From Arthrobacter sp. S39 (GTDB lineage Bacteria > Actinomycetota > Actinomycetes > Actinomycetales > Micrococcaceae): a DNA stretch of 64,000 nucleotides. This document shows positions 16,062 to 25,167 of this stretch, piece by piece. The stretch lies in contig NZ_SIHX01000006.1 of the NCBI RefSeq assembly GCF_004320525.1, positions 1 through 64,000 of the forward strand, read 5' to 3'. Below the pieces are notes generated by a model. That model saw only the letters and a list, made by a program, of their open reading frames with translations, searched no databases and had not been told where the DNA came from. The first letter of the stretch is position 1. Every line of letters begins with the position of its first letter. A program made the translations under genes and the position numbers.

Positions 16062-17849
16062 ATGCCAACCTTCACTATCGGCGAGCAGGACTTCATGCTT
16101 GACGGCCAGCCCCACCGCATCCTGTCCGGCGCCCTGCACTACTTCCGCGTCCATCCGGATCAGTGGGCGGACCGGATCCGGAAGGCCAGGCAGATGGGGC
16201 TGAATACGATCGAAACGTATATCCCCTGGAACGCGCATGCTACGTCCCCGGGGGCCTTCGACTCCACCGGCGGCCTCGACCTGGGGCGCTTCCTCGATCT
16301 GGTCGCCGCGGAAGGAATGCACGCGATCGTGCGCCCGGGGCCCTACATCTGCGCGGAGTGGGACAACGGCGGGCTGCCTGCCTGGTTGTTCGATCGCGGC
16401 GCCGCGGCGATCCGGGCCGATGATCCGGTCTACATGGCAGCCGTATCCCAATACTTTGAGCAGCTCGCACCGATCCTTGTTCCCCGTCAGGTGGACGCCG
16501 GAGGACCGGTCATCCTGATCCAGATTGAGAACGAGTACGGCGCTTACGGCGCTGACCGCTTCTACCTGGAGAAGCTCGTGAAGATCAACCGCGAAATCGG
16601 CCTGACCGTGCCCTTCACCACGGTGGACCAGCCCCAGGACGACATGCTGGCCAACGGCAGCCTGCCGGAGCTGCACAAGACCGGGTCCTTCGGTTCCCGC
16701 GCCGCCGAACGGCTGGAGACACTTCGCCGCCACCAGCCCACTGGCCCGCTGATGTGTTCCGAATTCTGGGTGGGATGGTTCGACCACTGGGGTGCGCACC
16801 ACCACACCACCACCGTGGAGCAGTCTGCCCGCGACCTCGACGTGCTGCTGGGCCTCGGCGCATCCGTGAACATCTACATGTTCCACGGCGGCACCAACTT
16901 CGGGTTCACCAACGGAGCGAACGACAAGGGCGTCTACCAGCCCATCGTCACCAGCTACGACTACGACGCACCCCTGGACGAGGCCGGCAACCCGACACCC
17001 AAGTACTGGGCCTTCCGTGAGGTCATCTCCAAGTACGCGGAACTCGACGACGACGACGTGCCGGTACCCCGTCGGCCGGGGACCGGGTTGACGGTACCGC
17101 TGACCAAATCACTTCCACTGTGGGAGTGCCTCGACGGGCTGGGCTACTGGACATCGCACGGCGGGCTGCGCACCTCTGACAACGTCGGCCATTACTCGGG
17201 CTTCACCCTGTACCGCACCCGAATCGACATCTCCGGGCCCGCAGTCCTGGAGTTCGGCGAGGTCCGCGACCGCGCCCAGGTTTTCCTCGACGGCCAGGCG
17301 CTCGGCATCCTGTCCCGTGACCACCACGAGAAATCGCTTGCTCTGCCTTCCCATGCCAGCGGAACTTTGGAGATCCTGGTTGAGGACCAGGGACGCGTGG
17401 ATTACGGACCTAGGCTGGGGGAGCCGAAGGGCCTCATTGGTGCTGTCAGGATCAATGGCGAGGCCCTCCGGCAATGGGACCTCCTACCGCTTCAGCTGCA
17501 GGACATCGGCCCCGTCGTGCAGACCCTGGCGGACGCGCCGCCGAGCCGGGACGCCGGAGTGACAGGCCCGGCCTTCGTGCACGGGACCTTTGACCTGCCC
17601 GAAACCACGGACCTGCCCGAACCGGCGGATCTCTTCCTTTCCACCGACGGCTGGACCAAAGGCGTCGTCTGGATCAACGGCTTCTGCCTCGGCCGGTACT
17701 GGTCGCGCGGTCCGCAGGCCACGCTGTACGTCCCTGGCCCGCTGCTGCGGAAGCAGGGCAACAACATCACGATCCTTGAACTCCAGGCAGCCGGCACCCG
17801 TGCTGTTTCCTTCGTTGCCGCCCATCACCTGGGCCATACCGAGTTCTGA
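16062..17849 (+). CDS. Beta-galactosidase, glycoside hydrolase family 35
   Basis: A 595-residue GH35 enzyme without a signal peptide, so it acts in the cytoplasm on imported oligosaccharides. The barrel spans about residues 1-320, with the start HYFRVHPDQW, acid/base Glu158 in QIENEYG and nucleophile Glu234 in CSEFWVGWFDHWG. C-terminal beta-sandwich domains contain GVVWINGFCLGRYW. The start is the ATG at 16062, because the frame runs open back into the binding-protein gene without meaning. Ribosome site is weak. It should release beta-linked galactose from the short galactan products. It is in one operon with importer 2, galM and galE. Confidence 0.92.
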   Translation: MPTFTIGEQDFMLDGQPHRILSGALHYFRVHPDQWADRIRKARQMGLNTIETYIPWNAHATSPGAFDSTGGLDLGRFLDLVAAEGMHAIVRPGPYICAEWDNGGLPAWLFDRGAAAIRADDPVYMAAVSQYFEQLAPILVPRQVDAGGPVILIQIENEYGAYGADRFYLEKLVKINREIGLTVPFTTVDQPQDDMLANGSLPELHKTGSFGSRAAERLETLRRHQPTGPLMCSEFWVGWFDHWGAHHHTTTVEQSARDLDVLLGLGASVNIYMFHGGTNFGFTNGANDKGVYQPIVTSYDYDAPLDEAGNPTPKYWAFREVISKYAELDDDDVPVPRRPGTGLTVPLTKSLPLWECLDGLGYWTSHGGLRTSDNVGHYSGFTLYRTRIDISGPAVLEFGEVRDRAQVFLDGQALGILSRDHHEKSLALPSHASGTLEILVEDQGRVDYGPRLGEPKGLIGAVRINGEALRQWDLLPLQLQDIGPVVQTLADAPPSRDAGVTGPAFVHGTFDLPETTDLPEPADLFLSTDGWTKGVVWINGFCLGRYWSRGPQATLYVPGPLLRKQGNNITILELQAAGTRAVSFVAAHHLGHTEF

Positions 17850-17850
17850 C

Positions 17851-18834
17851 ATGCGAATGACCACCACCACCGCCCTACCAACCGGCCGGCAGTTCCGGAT
17901 TTATTCCGCCGAGGGCGGCCGCCTTGTGACGGCCACCATCACCGAGATCGGCGGCACCATCCGCAGCCTCACAGTGGACGGCGAGCCGCTGATCGAGGAG
18001 TTCCCGGAACACGGGCTGCCCAAGCATTGCGAGGGGGAGATCCTCATTCCCTGGCCCAACAGGGTCCGCGACGGACGATGGGAGCACAACGGGGACGTGT
18101 TCCAGCTGGCCGTCAATGAGCCTGAGCGCGGCAATGCCATTCACGGGCTGGTCAAGGACCAGCCCCACAGGGTGGTCCGCCAGGCTGCCGACGAGCTGAC
18201 GCTTCATGTCCGGATCCTGCCGAGCAGGGGCTACCCCTTCTCCCTGGTCGTGGAGACCACGTATGCCGTGTCCGTCAAGGGACTGACGGTGATCCACACG
18301 CTGACCAACCTCTCCGCGCACCCTGCCCCCGCGGCCATCGGCGCGCATCCCTATATCCGTGTCGGTGAAACCCCTACGGAGGAAGTCTCGCTCACGGTCG
18401 CCGCAGCCTCCTACGTGATGGTGGACGACCGCCTGAACCCCATCGGGTCCGGGCCGGTGTCCGGAACATCCTTCGATCTTTCAGCAGGGCCCAAGGTGGG
18501 CTGGCTTGAGCTTGACACCGCCTTCTTTGACCTCGCCGCGTCGCCGGACGGGACCTACCGGCACACCCTTGAAGCACCCAACGGAGACTCCGTGGAGGTC
18601 TGGGGCGACGGGAACTACCGCTACGCGCAGGTCTACACAACCAACCAGTACCCGGCCGGCGGCCACCGGACCGCCGTCGCCGTCGAACCCATGACCGCAC
18701 TTCCGGATGCCTTCAACTCAGGCGCCGGCCTGCGATGGCTCGAACCCGGGGAGACCTGGCGCTCATCCTGGGGCATCGCCCACAGATTCGCCCGCAAGCC
18801 GGGCACCAAGGACAGAGGAGACAACCAGTCATGA
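17851..18834 (+). CDS. galM: Aldose 1-epimerase (galactose mutarotase)
   Basis: A 327-residue GalM-family protein. The signature region GEILIPWPNRVRDGRW, the catalytic His in AIGAHPYIRVG and a Glu near the C terminus (VEPMTALPDAFN) fit the family. It converts beta-D-galactose, released by the upstream GH35 enzyme, to the alpha anomer needed by galactokinase. The ATG at 17851 is one base after the GH35 stop, and its own end overlaps galE by ATGA, so translation is coupled through the three genes. Confidence 0.9.
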   Translation: MRMTTTTALPTGRQFRIYSAEGGRLVTATITEIGGTIRSLTVDGEPLIEEFPEHGLPKHCEGEILIPWPNRVRDGRWEHNGDVFQLAVNEPERGNAIHGLVKDQPHRVVRQAADELTLHVRILPSRGYPFSLVVETTYAVSVKGLTVIHTLTNLSAHPAPAAIGAHPYIRVGETPTEEVSLTVAAASYVMVDDRLNPIGSGPVSGTSFDLSAGPKVGWLELDTAFFDLAASPDGTYRHTLEAPNGDSVEVWGDGNYRYAQVYTTNQYPAGGHRTAVAVEPMTALPDAFNSGAGLRWLEPGETWRSSWGIAHRFARKPGTKDRGDNQS

Positions 18835-19805
18835 CATGGCTTGTAACAGGAGGGGCCGGATACATCGGCTCACACGTGGCCCGGGCACTCATGGAAGACA
18901 GCCACGAGGTGGTGGTCATCGACGACCTGTCCAGTGGCCGCCGAGAATTCGTGCCGGATGGGGCCACCTTCGAGGAAGGCTCCCTGCTGGACCCCCTCTT
19001 TCTCAAGGAAGCCTTTGCCCGCCATGACGTGGCAGGAGTCATCCATCTGGCGGGCTTCAAGTACGCGGGTGTCTCGGTCGAATGGCCGCTGCACACGTAC
19101 TTCCAGAACGTGACCGGGACCGGTAACCTGCTGGCGGCCATGGAGGCGGCCTCCGTTCCAGCGATCGTGTTCTCCTCCAGCGCTGCCGTCTACGGGAACA
19201 CGGCCGCTGGGGTGGTTACCGAAGCAACCCCCACCAACCCCGAATCCCCCTATGGGGAATCCAAGCTCATCGGGGAATGGCTCATTGCTGACCAGGCACG
19301 GGCAACCGGGCTGCGCCACACGTCCCTGCGGTACTTCAACGTGGTTGGCTCCGGCACGCCGGACGTCAGCGACACCAGCCCGCACAATCTCTTTCCACTG
19401 GTCTTCGAGGCACTCAAAGAAGGATCGACCCCGAAGATCTTCGGCACCACGTACGCGACGCCGGATGGCAGCTGCGTCCGGGACTACGTCCATGTCTCCG
19501 ACGTCGCTGCGGCCCACGTCGCCGCGGCCCGGAAGCTTCAGGACGGCGCGGAGCTGGGGGCCGTGTACAACCTGGGGAGCGGGTCCGGTGTTTCCGTCAG
19601 GGAGATCATGGCCGAAATGGCCTTGGCGACGGGCATACAGTTCAGCCCGCAAATCTGCGCAGCCCGGCCGGGTGATCCTGCCCGGATCGTGGCCTCTGGC
19701 GAACTGGCGCGCCGCGACATCGGCTGGGAGCCACGGCACTCACTGCGGGACATGATCTCCAGTGCGTGGACGGCTGCCGGAAACCAGGCAACATCCACTC
19801 TCTAG
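18831..19805 (+). CDS. galE: UDP-glucose 4-epimerase
   Basis: A 324-residue extended SDR. It has the NAD-binding start WLVTGGAGYIGSHVARAL, the Ser in FSSSAAVYGN and the catalytic Tyr-Lys in SPYGESKLIGEW. It interconverts UDP-galactose and UDP-glucose in the Leloir pathway. The start overlaps the galM stop (ATGA), with GAGGAG 11 bases upstream. galK and galT are not in this window, so the pathway must be completed by genes elsewhere. Confidence 0.92.
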   Translation: MTWLVTGGAGYIGSHVARALMEDSHEVVVIDDLSSGRREFVPDGATFEEGSLLDPLFLKEAFARHDVAGVIHLAGFKYAGVSVEWPLHTYFQNVTGTGNLLAAMEAASVPAIVFSSSAAVYGNTAAGVVTEATPTNPESPYGESKLIGEWLIADQARATGLRHTSLRYFNVVGSGTPDVSDTSPHNLFPLVFEALKEGSTPKIFGTTYATPDGSCVRDYVHVSDVAAAHVAAARKLQDGAELGAVYNLGSGSGVSVREIMAEMALATGIQFSPQICAARPGDPARIVASGELARRDIGWEPRHSLRDMISSAWTAAGNQATSTL

Positions 19806-19839
19806 CGGACCCCAACACCGCTCATCCCCAAGGAGCACT

Positions 19840-20055
19840 ATGATCGACGCCCCGGAACTGCTGGCCACCATCACAGTCACCAGCAAAACCAGCATGGAAC
19901 AACATCTCAACGCCGCAGTACGGGCAGCGGAGCAGCGCGCCCGCCACGAGGGCCGCCGCGGAATCCTGGTCACCCGGGTTGCCCACGCGCGCTTCACGGT
20001 GGAACTTTCCCCGGAAGTACCCTACGGCTACACGTATGAGAAACAGGACATCTGA
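19840..20055 (+). CDS. Small hypothetical protein, 71 residues
   Basis: A short soluble protein starting at the ATG at 19840 behind AAGGAG. It lies 34 bp after galE and 25 bp before the next gene, so it is probably the penultimate member of the operon. It is rich in Ala, Arg and Glu in the middle (AAVRAAEQRARHEGRRG) and ends in a basic/aromatic tail. I do not recognise the family. A good ribosome site and operon position support it being real. Confidence 0.6.
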   Translation: MIDAPELLATITVTSKTSMEQHLNAAVRAAEQRARHEGRRGILVTRVAHARFTVELSPEVPYGYTYEKQDI

Positions 20056-20080
20056 CGGGATGACCCTCAAGGAGCACGGA

Positions 20081-20542
20081 ATGATCCCAGAGATAGCAGG
20101 GCTCCCGACGTTAGCTTGGACGTCGGCGCCCAGTCACGCGGTCTATGACCAGGCTGACGGCATGCTGACCCTGACAGCCGCGGCCGGTGTGGACTGGAGC
20201 AACGATTCACTCGGAGGCGAACAGCAACACCGCGCATCGGCGCTCGCGTTCACGGCTCCCGCGTCGTTTTCGCTGTCGGCCAGGGTCCTGGTGGTCTCGT
20301 CCAGGACAACGTTCGACGCCGGCGTGCTGGCTTTGTGGGCGGACAGCGACCACTGGGCGAAGCTCTGTTTCGAATATTCTCCGCACGGGGAAGCCATGGT
20401 GGTCACCGTTGTGACCAACACGGTGAAGCCTGTGAACGTTGGTTTCATGTCGCAGGCACCCATGGGCCAGAGCTGCGTGGCAGGCTTTGACAGCATCCAA
20501 TTCACCGACCAAACACCGGAGAACCTTCGCGACGGCAGCTGA
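20081..20542 (+). CDS. DUF1349-family protein with an internal deletion
   Basis: A 153-residue protein whose first 110 residues fit DUF1349 (VDWSNDSLGG, FDAGVLALWADSDHWAKLC, FEYSPHGEAMVVTVVTN), a concanavalin-like fold of about 190-200 residues. The expected middle strands between the VVTVVT and VGF motifs, about 45-50 residues, are missing: TNTVKPVNVGFMSQAP joins them directly, in frame. The family ending GQSCVAGFDSIQF is present. The start is the ATG at 20081 behind AAGGAG; an ATG at 20060 is also in frame. It may be a damaged or shortened domain. Members often accompany carbohydrate genes. Confidence 0.7.
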   Translation: MIPEIAGLPTLAWTSAPSHAVYDQADGMLTLTAAAGVDWSNDSLGGEQQHRASALAFTAPASFSLSARVLVVSSRTTFDAGVLALWADSDHWAKLCFEYSPHGEAMVVTVVTNTVKPVNVGFMSQAPMGQSCVAGFDSIQFTDQTPENLRDGS

Positions 20543-20545
20543 CGA

Positions 20546-22045
20546 CTAGAGACGCCCGTCGGTTACAACTTCCGGCTGTCGCCTCGTGCGCGGAGATAAC
20601 CTGGGCGTCGCGGCGATCAGGAGAGCAGCCACGGCCACCGCGGCGCTGAGGATCAGTCCGGGCCGGTACTGTTCCAGCATCGCGGCAGCATCGACGGCGG
20701 CACCTGCATCGGGTGCATTGCCGTGGCCGCTCACCATGGCCGTGGTGACGGCCAGTACCAGGGCGGCACCGACCTGCGTGCTGGTCTGGATCAGGCCTGC
20801 GGCCAGGCCTTGTTCTGAATCCCGGATGCCCGCCGTGGCCTGGACATTGATGGACGGGAAGGCCAGGGCGAAACCGACGCCCAGCAGCAGGACGGACGGC
20901 AGGATGTCGGTCACGTAATTGGGCGAGGTGCCCACACGAAGGAACAGCACGTATCCGAGGGTCAACGCCGCCAGCCCGGTCAGGATCAGCCGCGGGGCGC
21001 CGAACCTCTCGATGAGCCGGTCCGCGAAGGGTGCGCTCGAGGCAACCAGCAGGCCGGTGGGGAGCAGCGCCAGGGCCATGCCCAGGGGGGTCCATCCCAG
21101 CACGGACTGCAGGTAGAGCGTCAGGATGAACTGGAAACTCAGGTAGGAACCGAACAGGCCCACGGCACTGAGGTTGGCCCGGGCAACCCAGCCTTCCTTC
21201 AGGATGCTGAACCGGATCAGGGGGTGCCTGACGCGGTTTTCGATCACGGCGAACGCTGCCAGCACCGCGGCGGAGGCTACGAATCCGGCGATAGTTGCCA
21301 CAGATCCCCAGCCGTTCCCCGGCGCCGCTACCAGCGTGTACACCAGCCCCAGCATGCCGGCCGCGAGCGTGACGGCGCCCCAGACGTCATGCCCGCTCTC
21401 CTGATCCCCGCCGGCGGTCCGCCCCGCGGCGCCGTCCCGGGGGATGTACTTCAGGCCAAGGATCACGACGGCGACTGCCACCGGAACGGAGACCAGGAAG
21501 GTCCAGCGCCAGCTCAGTGACGTCATGAGGCCTCCGACAACCAGGCCGAGGGAGAACCCGCTGGCGCCGAATGTGGTGAAGATGGACAACGCGCGGTTGC
21601 GTTCGCGCCCCTCCGCGAAGTTGGTGGTGATGATCGAGAAGGCAGTGGGAGCCGTGAATGCGGCGGCCAGGCCCTTGACGAAACGGGTGGCGATCAGCAG
21701 GGCCGGGTCATCCACCAGTCCGCCGAGCAGGGATGCGGCGGCGAAGACGCTGAGCGCAATCAGGAAGATGCGCCGCCGGCCGAGCAGGTCCGCCATCCGC
21801 CCGCCCAGCAGGAGCAGGCTTCCGTAGCCGAGCACGTAGGCGGAGACGATCCACTGCAGGGATTCGGTTCCGAGATGGAGTTCGGTGCCGATCGAGGGCA
21901 GGGCCACACCGACCATTGATACGTCCAGTGCGTCGAGTGCCAGGACGGTGCACAGGACCAGGAGGAGCATCCATTGTGCCCGGGTCCAGCGCACAGCTGT
22001 AAGCCGTTCTCCGGCTGATCTTTCAAGGGTGGAAGGTGAAGTCAT
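20546..22045 (-). CDS. MFS drug-type exporter, DHA2 (14-helix) family
   Basis: A 499-residue membrane protein with about 14 helices. Motif A-like GRMADLLGRRRIF and antiporter motif C-like stretches (GASGFSLGLVVGGLM) are those of EmrB/QacA-type proton antiporters. The start is the ATG at 22045 behind GGAAGG. It is divergent from a MarR gene across 85 bp containing a perfect 12-bp palindrome, so the MarR protein is its likely repressor. Substrates are probably hydrophobic or toxic compounds. Confidence 0.88.
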   Translation of the reverse strand: MTSPSTLERSAGERLTAVRWTRAQWMLLLVLCTVLALDALDVSMVGVALPSIGTELHLGTESLQWIVSAYVLGYGSLLLLGGRMADLLGRRRIFLIALSVFAAASLLGGLVDDPALLIATRFVKGLAAAFTAPTAFSIITTNFAEGRERNRALSIFTTFGASGFSLGLVVGGLMTSLSWRWTFLVSVPVAVAVVILGLKYIPRDGAAGRTAGGDQESGHDVWGAVTLAAGMLGLVYTLVAAPGNGWGSVATIAGFVASAAVLAAFAVIENRVRHPLIRFSILKEGWVARANLSAVGLFGSYLSFQFILTLYLQSVLGWTPLGMALALLPTGLLVASSAPFADRLIERFGAPRLILTGLAALTLGYVLFLRVGTSPNYVTDILPSVLLLGVGFALAFPSINVQATAGIRDSEQGLAAGLIQTSTQVGAALVLAVTTAMVSGHGNAPDAGAAVDAAAMLEQYRPGLILSAAVAVAALLIAATPRLSPRTRRQPEVVTDGRL

Positions 22046-22058
22046 GGCTACAACTTAT

Positions 22059-22070
22059 ATGACGCGTCAT
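22059..22070. promoter_or_regulatory. Palindrome in the MFS/MarR divergent gap, candidate MarR operator
   Basis: ATGACGCGTCAT is a perfect 12-bp palindrome flanked by TTAT and TGAATGACAA. A related half-site, ATTATGACGT, lies about 25 bp further on, toward the MarR gene. Its position between the divergent genes fits a MarR dimer controlling both. Confidence 0.6.
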
Positions 22071-22130
22071 TGAATGACAAGGAATATTATGACGTGGACT
22101 TTTTGATGCGGCGTGAACTAGAATCGCTGC

Positions 22131-22514
22131 ATGGCAAAACCGCAGGACCGCCAGCTGGTTGAGCAATGGCGCAGCATGCAGACCACGTACTTCCAAACCG
22201 CTGGAGCGCTGGAGCGTGCGCTGGAGTCGAAGTTCAACATCGGCCTGACGGAGTTTGAAATCCTGGACCTCGTGGCCGAAAGCGCCGACGCGGCATGCCG
22301 CATGAAGCAACTCGGTGAGCGCACGCCGATGACCCAGAGCGCCATGTCCAAGGTGGTGGACCGGCTCGACAAAGCCGGGCTCATTTCCCGCCAGTCCTGC
22401 GAGGATGACCGGCGCTCACTGTACCTGGAGCTCACGGACGCCGGCCGCGCACTCCACCGGCAGGCCGCCGTCGAGCACCGCGCCCTGCTCCGGGAAAACT
22501 TGGGCACTGATTAA
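22131..22514 (+). CDS. MarR family transcriptional regulator
   Basis: A 127-residue winged-helix protein. The recognition region reads MTQSAMSKVVDRLDKAGLI and the wing SCEDDRRSLYLELTDAG, a typical MarR pattern. It is somewhat short at the C terminus compared with the usual 140-160 residues, so the last dimerisation helix is abbreviated. It is divergent from a DHA2 exporter and probably represses it until an exported ligand binds. Confidence 0.88.
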   Translation: MAKPQDRQLVEQWRSMQTTYFQTAGALERALESKFNIGLTEFEILDLVAESADAACRMKQLGERTPMTQSAMSKVVDRLDKAGLISRQSCEDDRRSLYLELTDAGRALHRQAAVEHRALLRENLGTD

Positions 22515-22548
22515 CCGTCAGCGTCTTGTGACCGGTCCGGTTGCCCGA

Positions 22549-23565
22549 TCAGCAGCCGCAGGACCTGCGAATGATGAGCTCCGCGGGGAGCCGCACCACT
22601 TTGCCGTCTGAACCGTCGGAGGACAACGCGGCGTCGACGGCGGCCTCGGCGATCCTGTTGATGGGCTGCCGGACGGTTGTGAGCTGGGGCCAGCTGAACT
22701 CCGACTCAGAGGTTCCGTCGAAAGAAACCACGGCGACGTCGTCGGGTATGGCGAGGTTCGCCTCGTGGATGGCGCGCAGGGCGCCGATTGCCAGCAGGTC
22801 GGAGCTGGCGAAGATGGCCGTGGGTGGCTGCGGCAACTCCAGCAGCCGGCGGGTGGCTTCGTAGCCGCCCTGCCGGGTGAAGTCGGTAATTTCCGCCGGC
22901 CCCTCGGGCAGGCCTGCCTCCCGGAGTGCCTTCCTCCAGCCGCTATGGCGCGGGTCTACGCGGGCGGGGTCAATATCCATTCCTACCAGGATGGCAATGT
23001 CCTGGTGGCCGTGGCTGATCAGGTGCCGCACGCCTATGGCGGCGCCCTGTTCAAAGTCGGTACTGACCGTGGGTATCCCGTGCACGGCGCTGGACTGGTC
23101 AATGAGCACCCGGGGAATTCCATGAACCGGCATGGCTGCGACTTCGCTCGGGGTGAGCACTGTGGCGAGGATGATCGCATCGACCTGCCGTGACACGAGG
23201 TTGAGGGTGTTGTGCCGCTCGGTTTCGGCATCGGTGCGGGAGTTCGCGGCGAGAAGTGCGTAGCCGCGGGCGGCTGCCGCCTGTGCGATGGCGTCGGTAA
23301 GCTCCGCGAAGTACGGGTTGGTGCTGTCAGGGACAATCATTCCCAGCAGCCGCGCGGAACCCATTGTCAGCGCCCGGGCCGTTGCATTCGGCTGGTACTG
23401 GAGGGCTTTGATGGCTTCGCGCACCCTTGCTGCAGTGGCTGCCGCCACCGGCTTGGGACCACCGTTGATGACGTAGCTGACCACGGCGGTGCTTACTCCC
23501 GCGTAACGGGCGACGTCGGTGCGCGTTATTTTCCCGGATCCGGCCTGCGCCTGCGGATTCGCCAT
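22549..23565 (-). CDS. LacI family regulator of the raffinose/sucrose-type operon
   Basis: A 338-residue LacI/GalR repressor with helix-turn-helix RTDVARYAGVSTAVVSYV, the hinge YQPNATARAL and an effector domain. The start is the ATG at 23565 with GGAGG eight bases upstream; a GTG at 23580 is in frame but overlaps that site. It is divergent from the sugar importer operon, and the 230-bp gap carries two copies of a GC-centred dyad. It probably represses itself and the importer, with a galactoside or sucrose as inducer. Confidence 0.9.
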   Translation of the reverse strand: MANPQAQAGSGKITRTDVARYAGVSTAVVSYVINGGPKPVAAATAARVREAIKALQYQPNATARALTMGSARLLGMIVPDSTNPYFAELTDAIAQAAAARGYALLAANSRTDAETERHNTLNLVSRQVDAIILATVLTPSEVAAMPVHGIPRVLIDQSSAVHGIPTVSTDFEQGAAIGVRHLISHGHQDIAILVGMDIDPARVDPRHSGWRKALREAGLPEGPAEITDFTRQGGYEATRRLLELPQPPTAIFASSDLLAIGALRAIHEANLAIPDDVAVVSFDGTSESEFSWPQLTTVRQPINRIAEAAVDAALSSDGSDGKVVRLPAELIIRRSCGC

Positions 23566-23595
23566 GAGACCATCCTCCACTTCCTTGTTGGCTTC

Positions 23596-23690
23596 AGTCT
23601 ACCCGGGTGGATTCACGCTTGGGGTGCATTTCGCTCTGAATTCCGAGCAGAAAATCACCCTTGCGCCAAGGTAGTCTACCCGGGTAGACT
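23596..23690. promoter_or_regulatory. Two LacI operators between lacI and the importer operon
   Basis: AGTCTACCCGGGTAGACT at 23673-23690 is a perfect 18-bp palindrome; a 15-of-18 copy, AGTCTACCCGGGTGGATT, is at 23596-23613. On the importer side TTGCGC (23661-23666) and TAGACT (23685-23690) form a possible promoter with an 18-bp spacer whose -10 is inside the operator. The two dyads are 77 bp apart, close to seven helical turns, which would allow looping. Confidence 0.75.
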
Positions 23691-23795
23691 CAGTTTTGAG
23701 CCGATGAGAAGTGACCCTCCTCACGTTCCGGCCTGACGATATCCAGGCATCAAAATCGCTTCCAGTACGTTCCACATTTCCCAAAGGAATCAAAG

Positions 23796-25151
23796 ATGAT
23801 GACCATTCCAAAGTCCCGCAACGGGGCGCGGTTCCTCACTGCAGCAGCCGCCGTCTCCATCGCAGCCCTGGCTCTCACCGGCTGTGGCGGTCCGGGAACA
23901 GGCAGTACCGATTCGGCCATTGAGCCGGGCTCCGGCGAAGGCACTATTAATGTTTGGGCCGTGGACGGTCAGGCGGCCGAGAATGACGCCCTGAAAAAGA
24001 TCATCTCGAACTTCGAGAGCTCACAGGGCAAGATCAAGGTTGAGCTTAAACTCTTCCCGTCCGACCAGTACACCAAGGCCGTGAATTCTGCCGCGCCGGG
24101 CGACCTGCCAGATGTTCTGGACTTCGATGGGCCCACCCTGGCCAGCTTCGTCTACAACGGCAAGATGGCCCCGCTGAAAGGCTCCGTCTCCGACGCGACA
24201 CTGTCCAACCAGACAGACTCCATCACGTCGCAAAACACCGTCGATGATGCCGTCTATGGCGTGGGCATGATGAATGCCGGCCTCGCATTGTGGGGTAGCA
24301 AGAAGCTCCTGGACTCTGCGGGAGTTGCCTACCCCACTACCCCGGAGAAGGCGTGGACCGCTGATGAGTTCACAGGCGTCCTGGACAAGCTCGCCGCCGT
24401 CGTCCCCGGAGGCAAGCCGCTGGATCTTTCGGAACAGTATGGCTTCGCCGGCGAATGGGGCACCTGCTGTTCAGCGGGACCGGTCATCTGGTCCGGCGGC
24501 GGCACCATGCTCAAGGACAACAAAGCGTCAGGAGCGCTGGACTCGGACGCGAATGTGAAGTCCCTGACGAAGTTCGCCAGCTGGAAGAAGTACACCGATC
24601 CGAACGCTGACGGACTGGCATTCCCGAGCGGACGCGTCGCGCTGAGCTGGGTGGGGCATTGGACCTACCCGACGTACAAGGCCCTCGGCAGCGACCTGGT
24701 CTCCATCCCCCTGCCGGACTTCGGCAAGGGCACCAAGACCGCCTCCGGAACCTTCGCCTGGGGGATGGGCGCCACTACCAAGAACTCTGCCGCAGCTGGC
24801 AAATTCCTGGACTTCCTGATGTCTGACGAGAGCGTCCGCACCTACACCGCCGCCAACGGCGCACCTCCCGCCACGAAGACCGCACTGGCCGCTTCCGACC
24901 TCTACGGTCCCGGCAAGCAGCTGCAGCTCCTGGGCGACCAGCTGAGCAAGGCGTGCGGAGCAGAGGACCAGATCAGCGACACCTGCGTCAGCGTCACCCG
25001 GCCGGTGACTGCCGGGTACCCCATCGTCACCGATCAGGTGGGCAAAGCGGAGGCAGCCATCTACGCCGGCAAGGACGCCAAGGAGGCCCTCAGCGCCGCC
25101 GCCCGCGCCATCGACCAGAACTTCGCCGACAACGACGGCTACAAGAAGTAA
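23796..25151 (+). CDS. ABC sugar importer, substrate-binding lipoprotein (raffinose-type operon)
   Basis: A 451-residue family-1 solute-binding protein with signal sequence and lipobox (LALTGCGG). The two adjacent Met codons at 23796 and 23799 follow AAAGGAA, so either may be used. Two permease genes, a GH32-like enzyme and a GH36 alpha-galactosidase follow, suggesting uptake of raffinose-family sugars, melibiose or sucrose. An 11-bp perfect hairpin lies directly after its stop. Confidence 0.9.
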   Translation: MMTIPKSRNGARFLTAAAAVSIAALALTGCGGPGTGSTDSAIEPGSGEGTINVWAVDGQAAENDALKKIISNFESSQGKIKVELKLFPSDQYTKAVNSAAPGDLPDVLDFDGPTLASFVYNGKMAPLKGSVSDATLSNQTDSITSQNTVDDAVYGVGMMNAGLALWGSKKLLDSAGVAYPTTPEKAWTADEFTGVLDKLAAVVPGGKPLDLSEQYGFAGEWGTCCSAGPVIWSGGGTMLKDNKASGALDSDANVKSLTKFASWKKYTDPNADGLAFPSGRVALSWVGHWTYPTYKALGSDLVSIPLPDFGKGTKTASGTFAWGMGATTKNSAAAGKFLDFLMSDESVRTYTAANGAPPATKTALAASDLYGPGKQLQLLGDQLSKACGAEDQISDTCVSVTRPVTAGYPIVTDQVGKAEAAIYAGKDAKEALSAAARAIDQNFADNDGYKK

Positions 25152-25167
25152 AGCTCCAGCAGGTACC

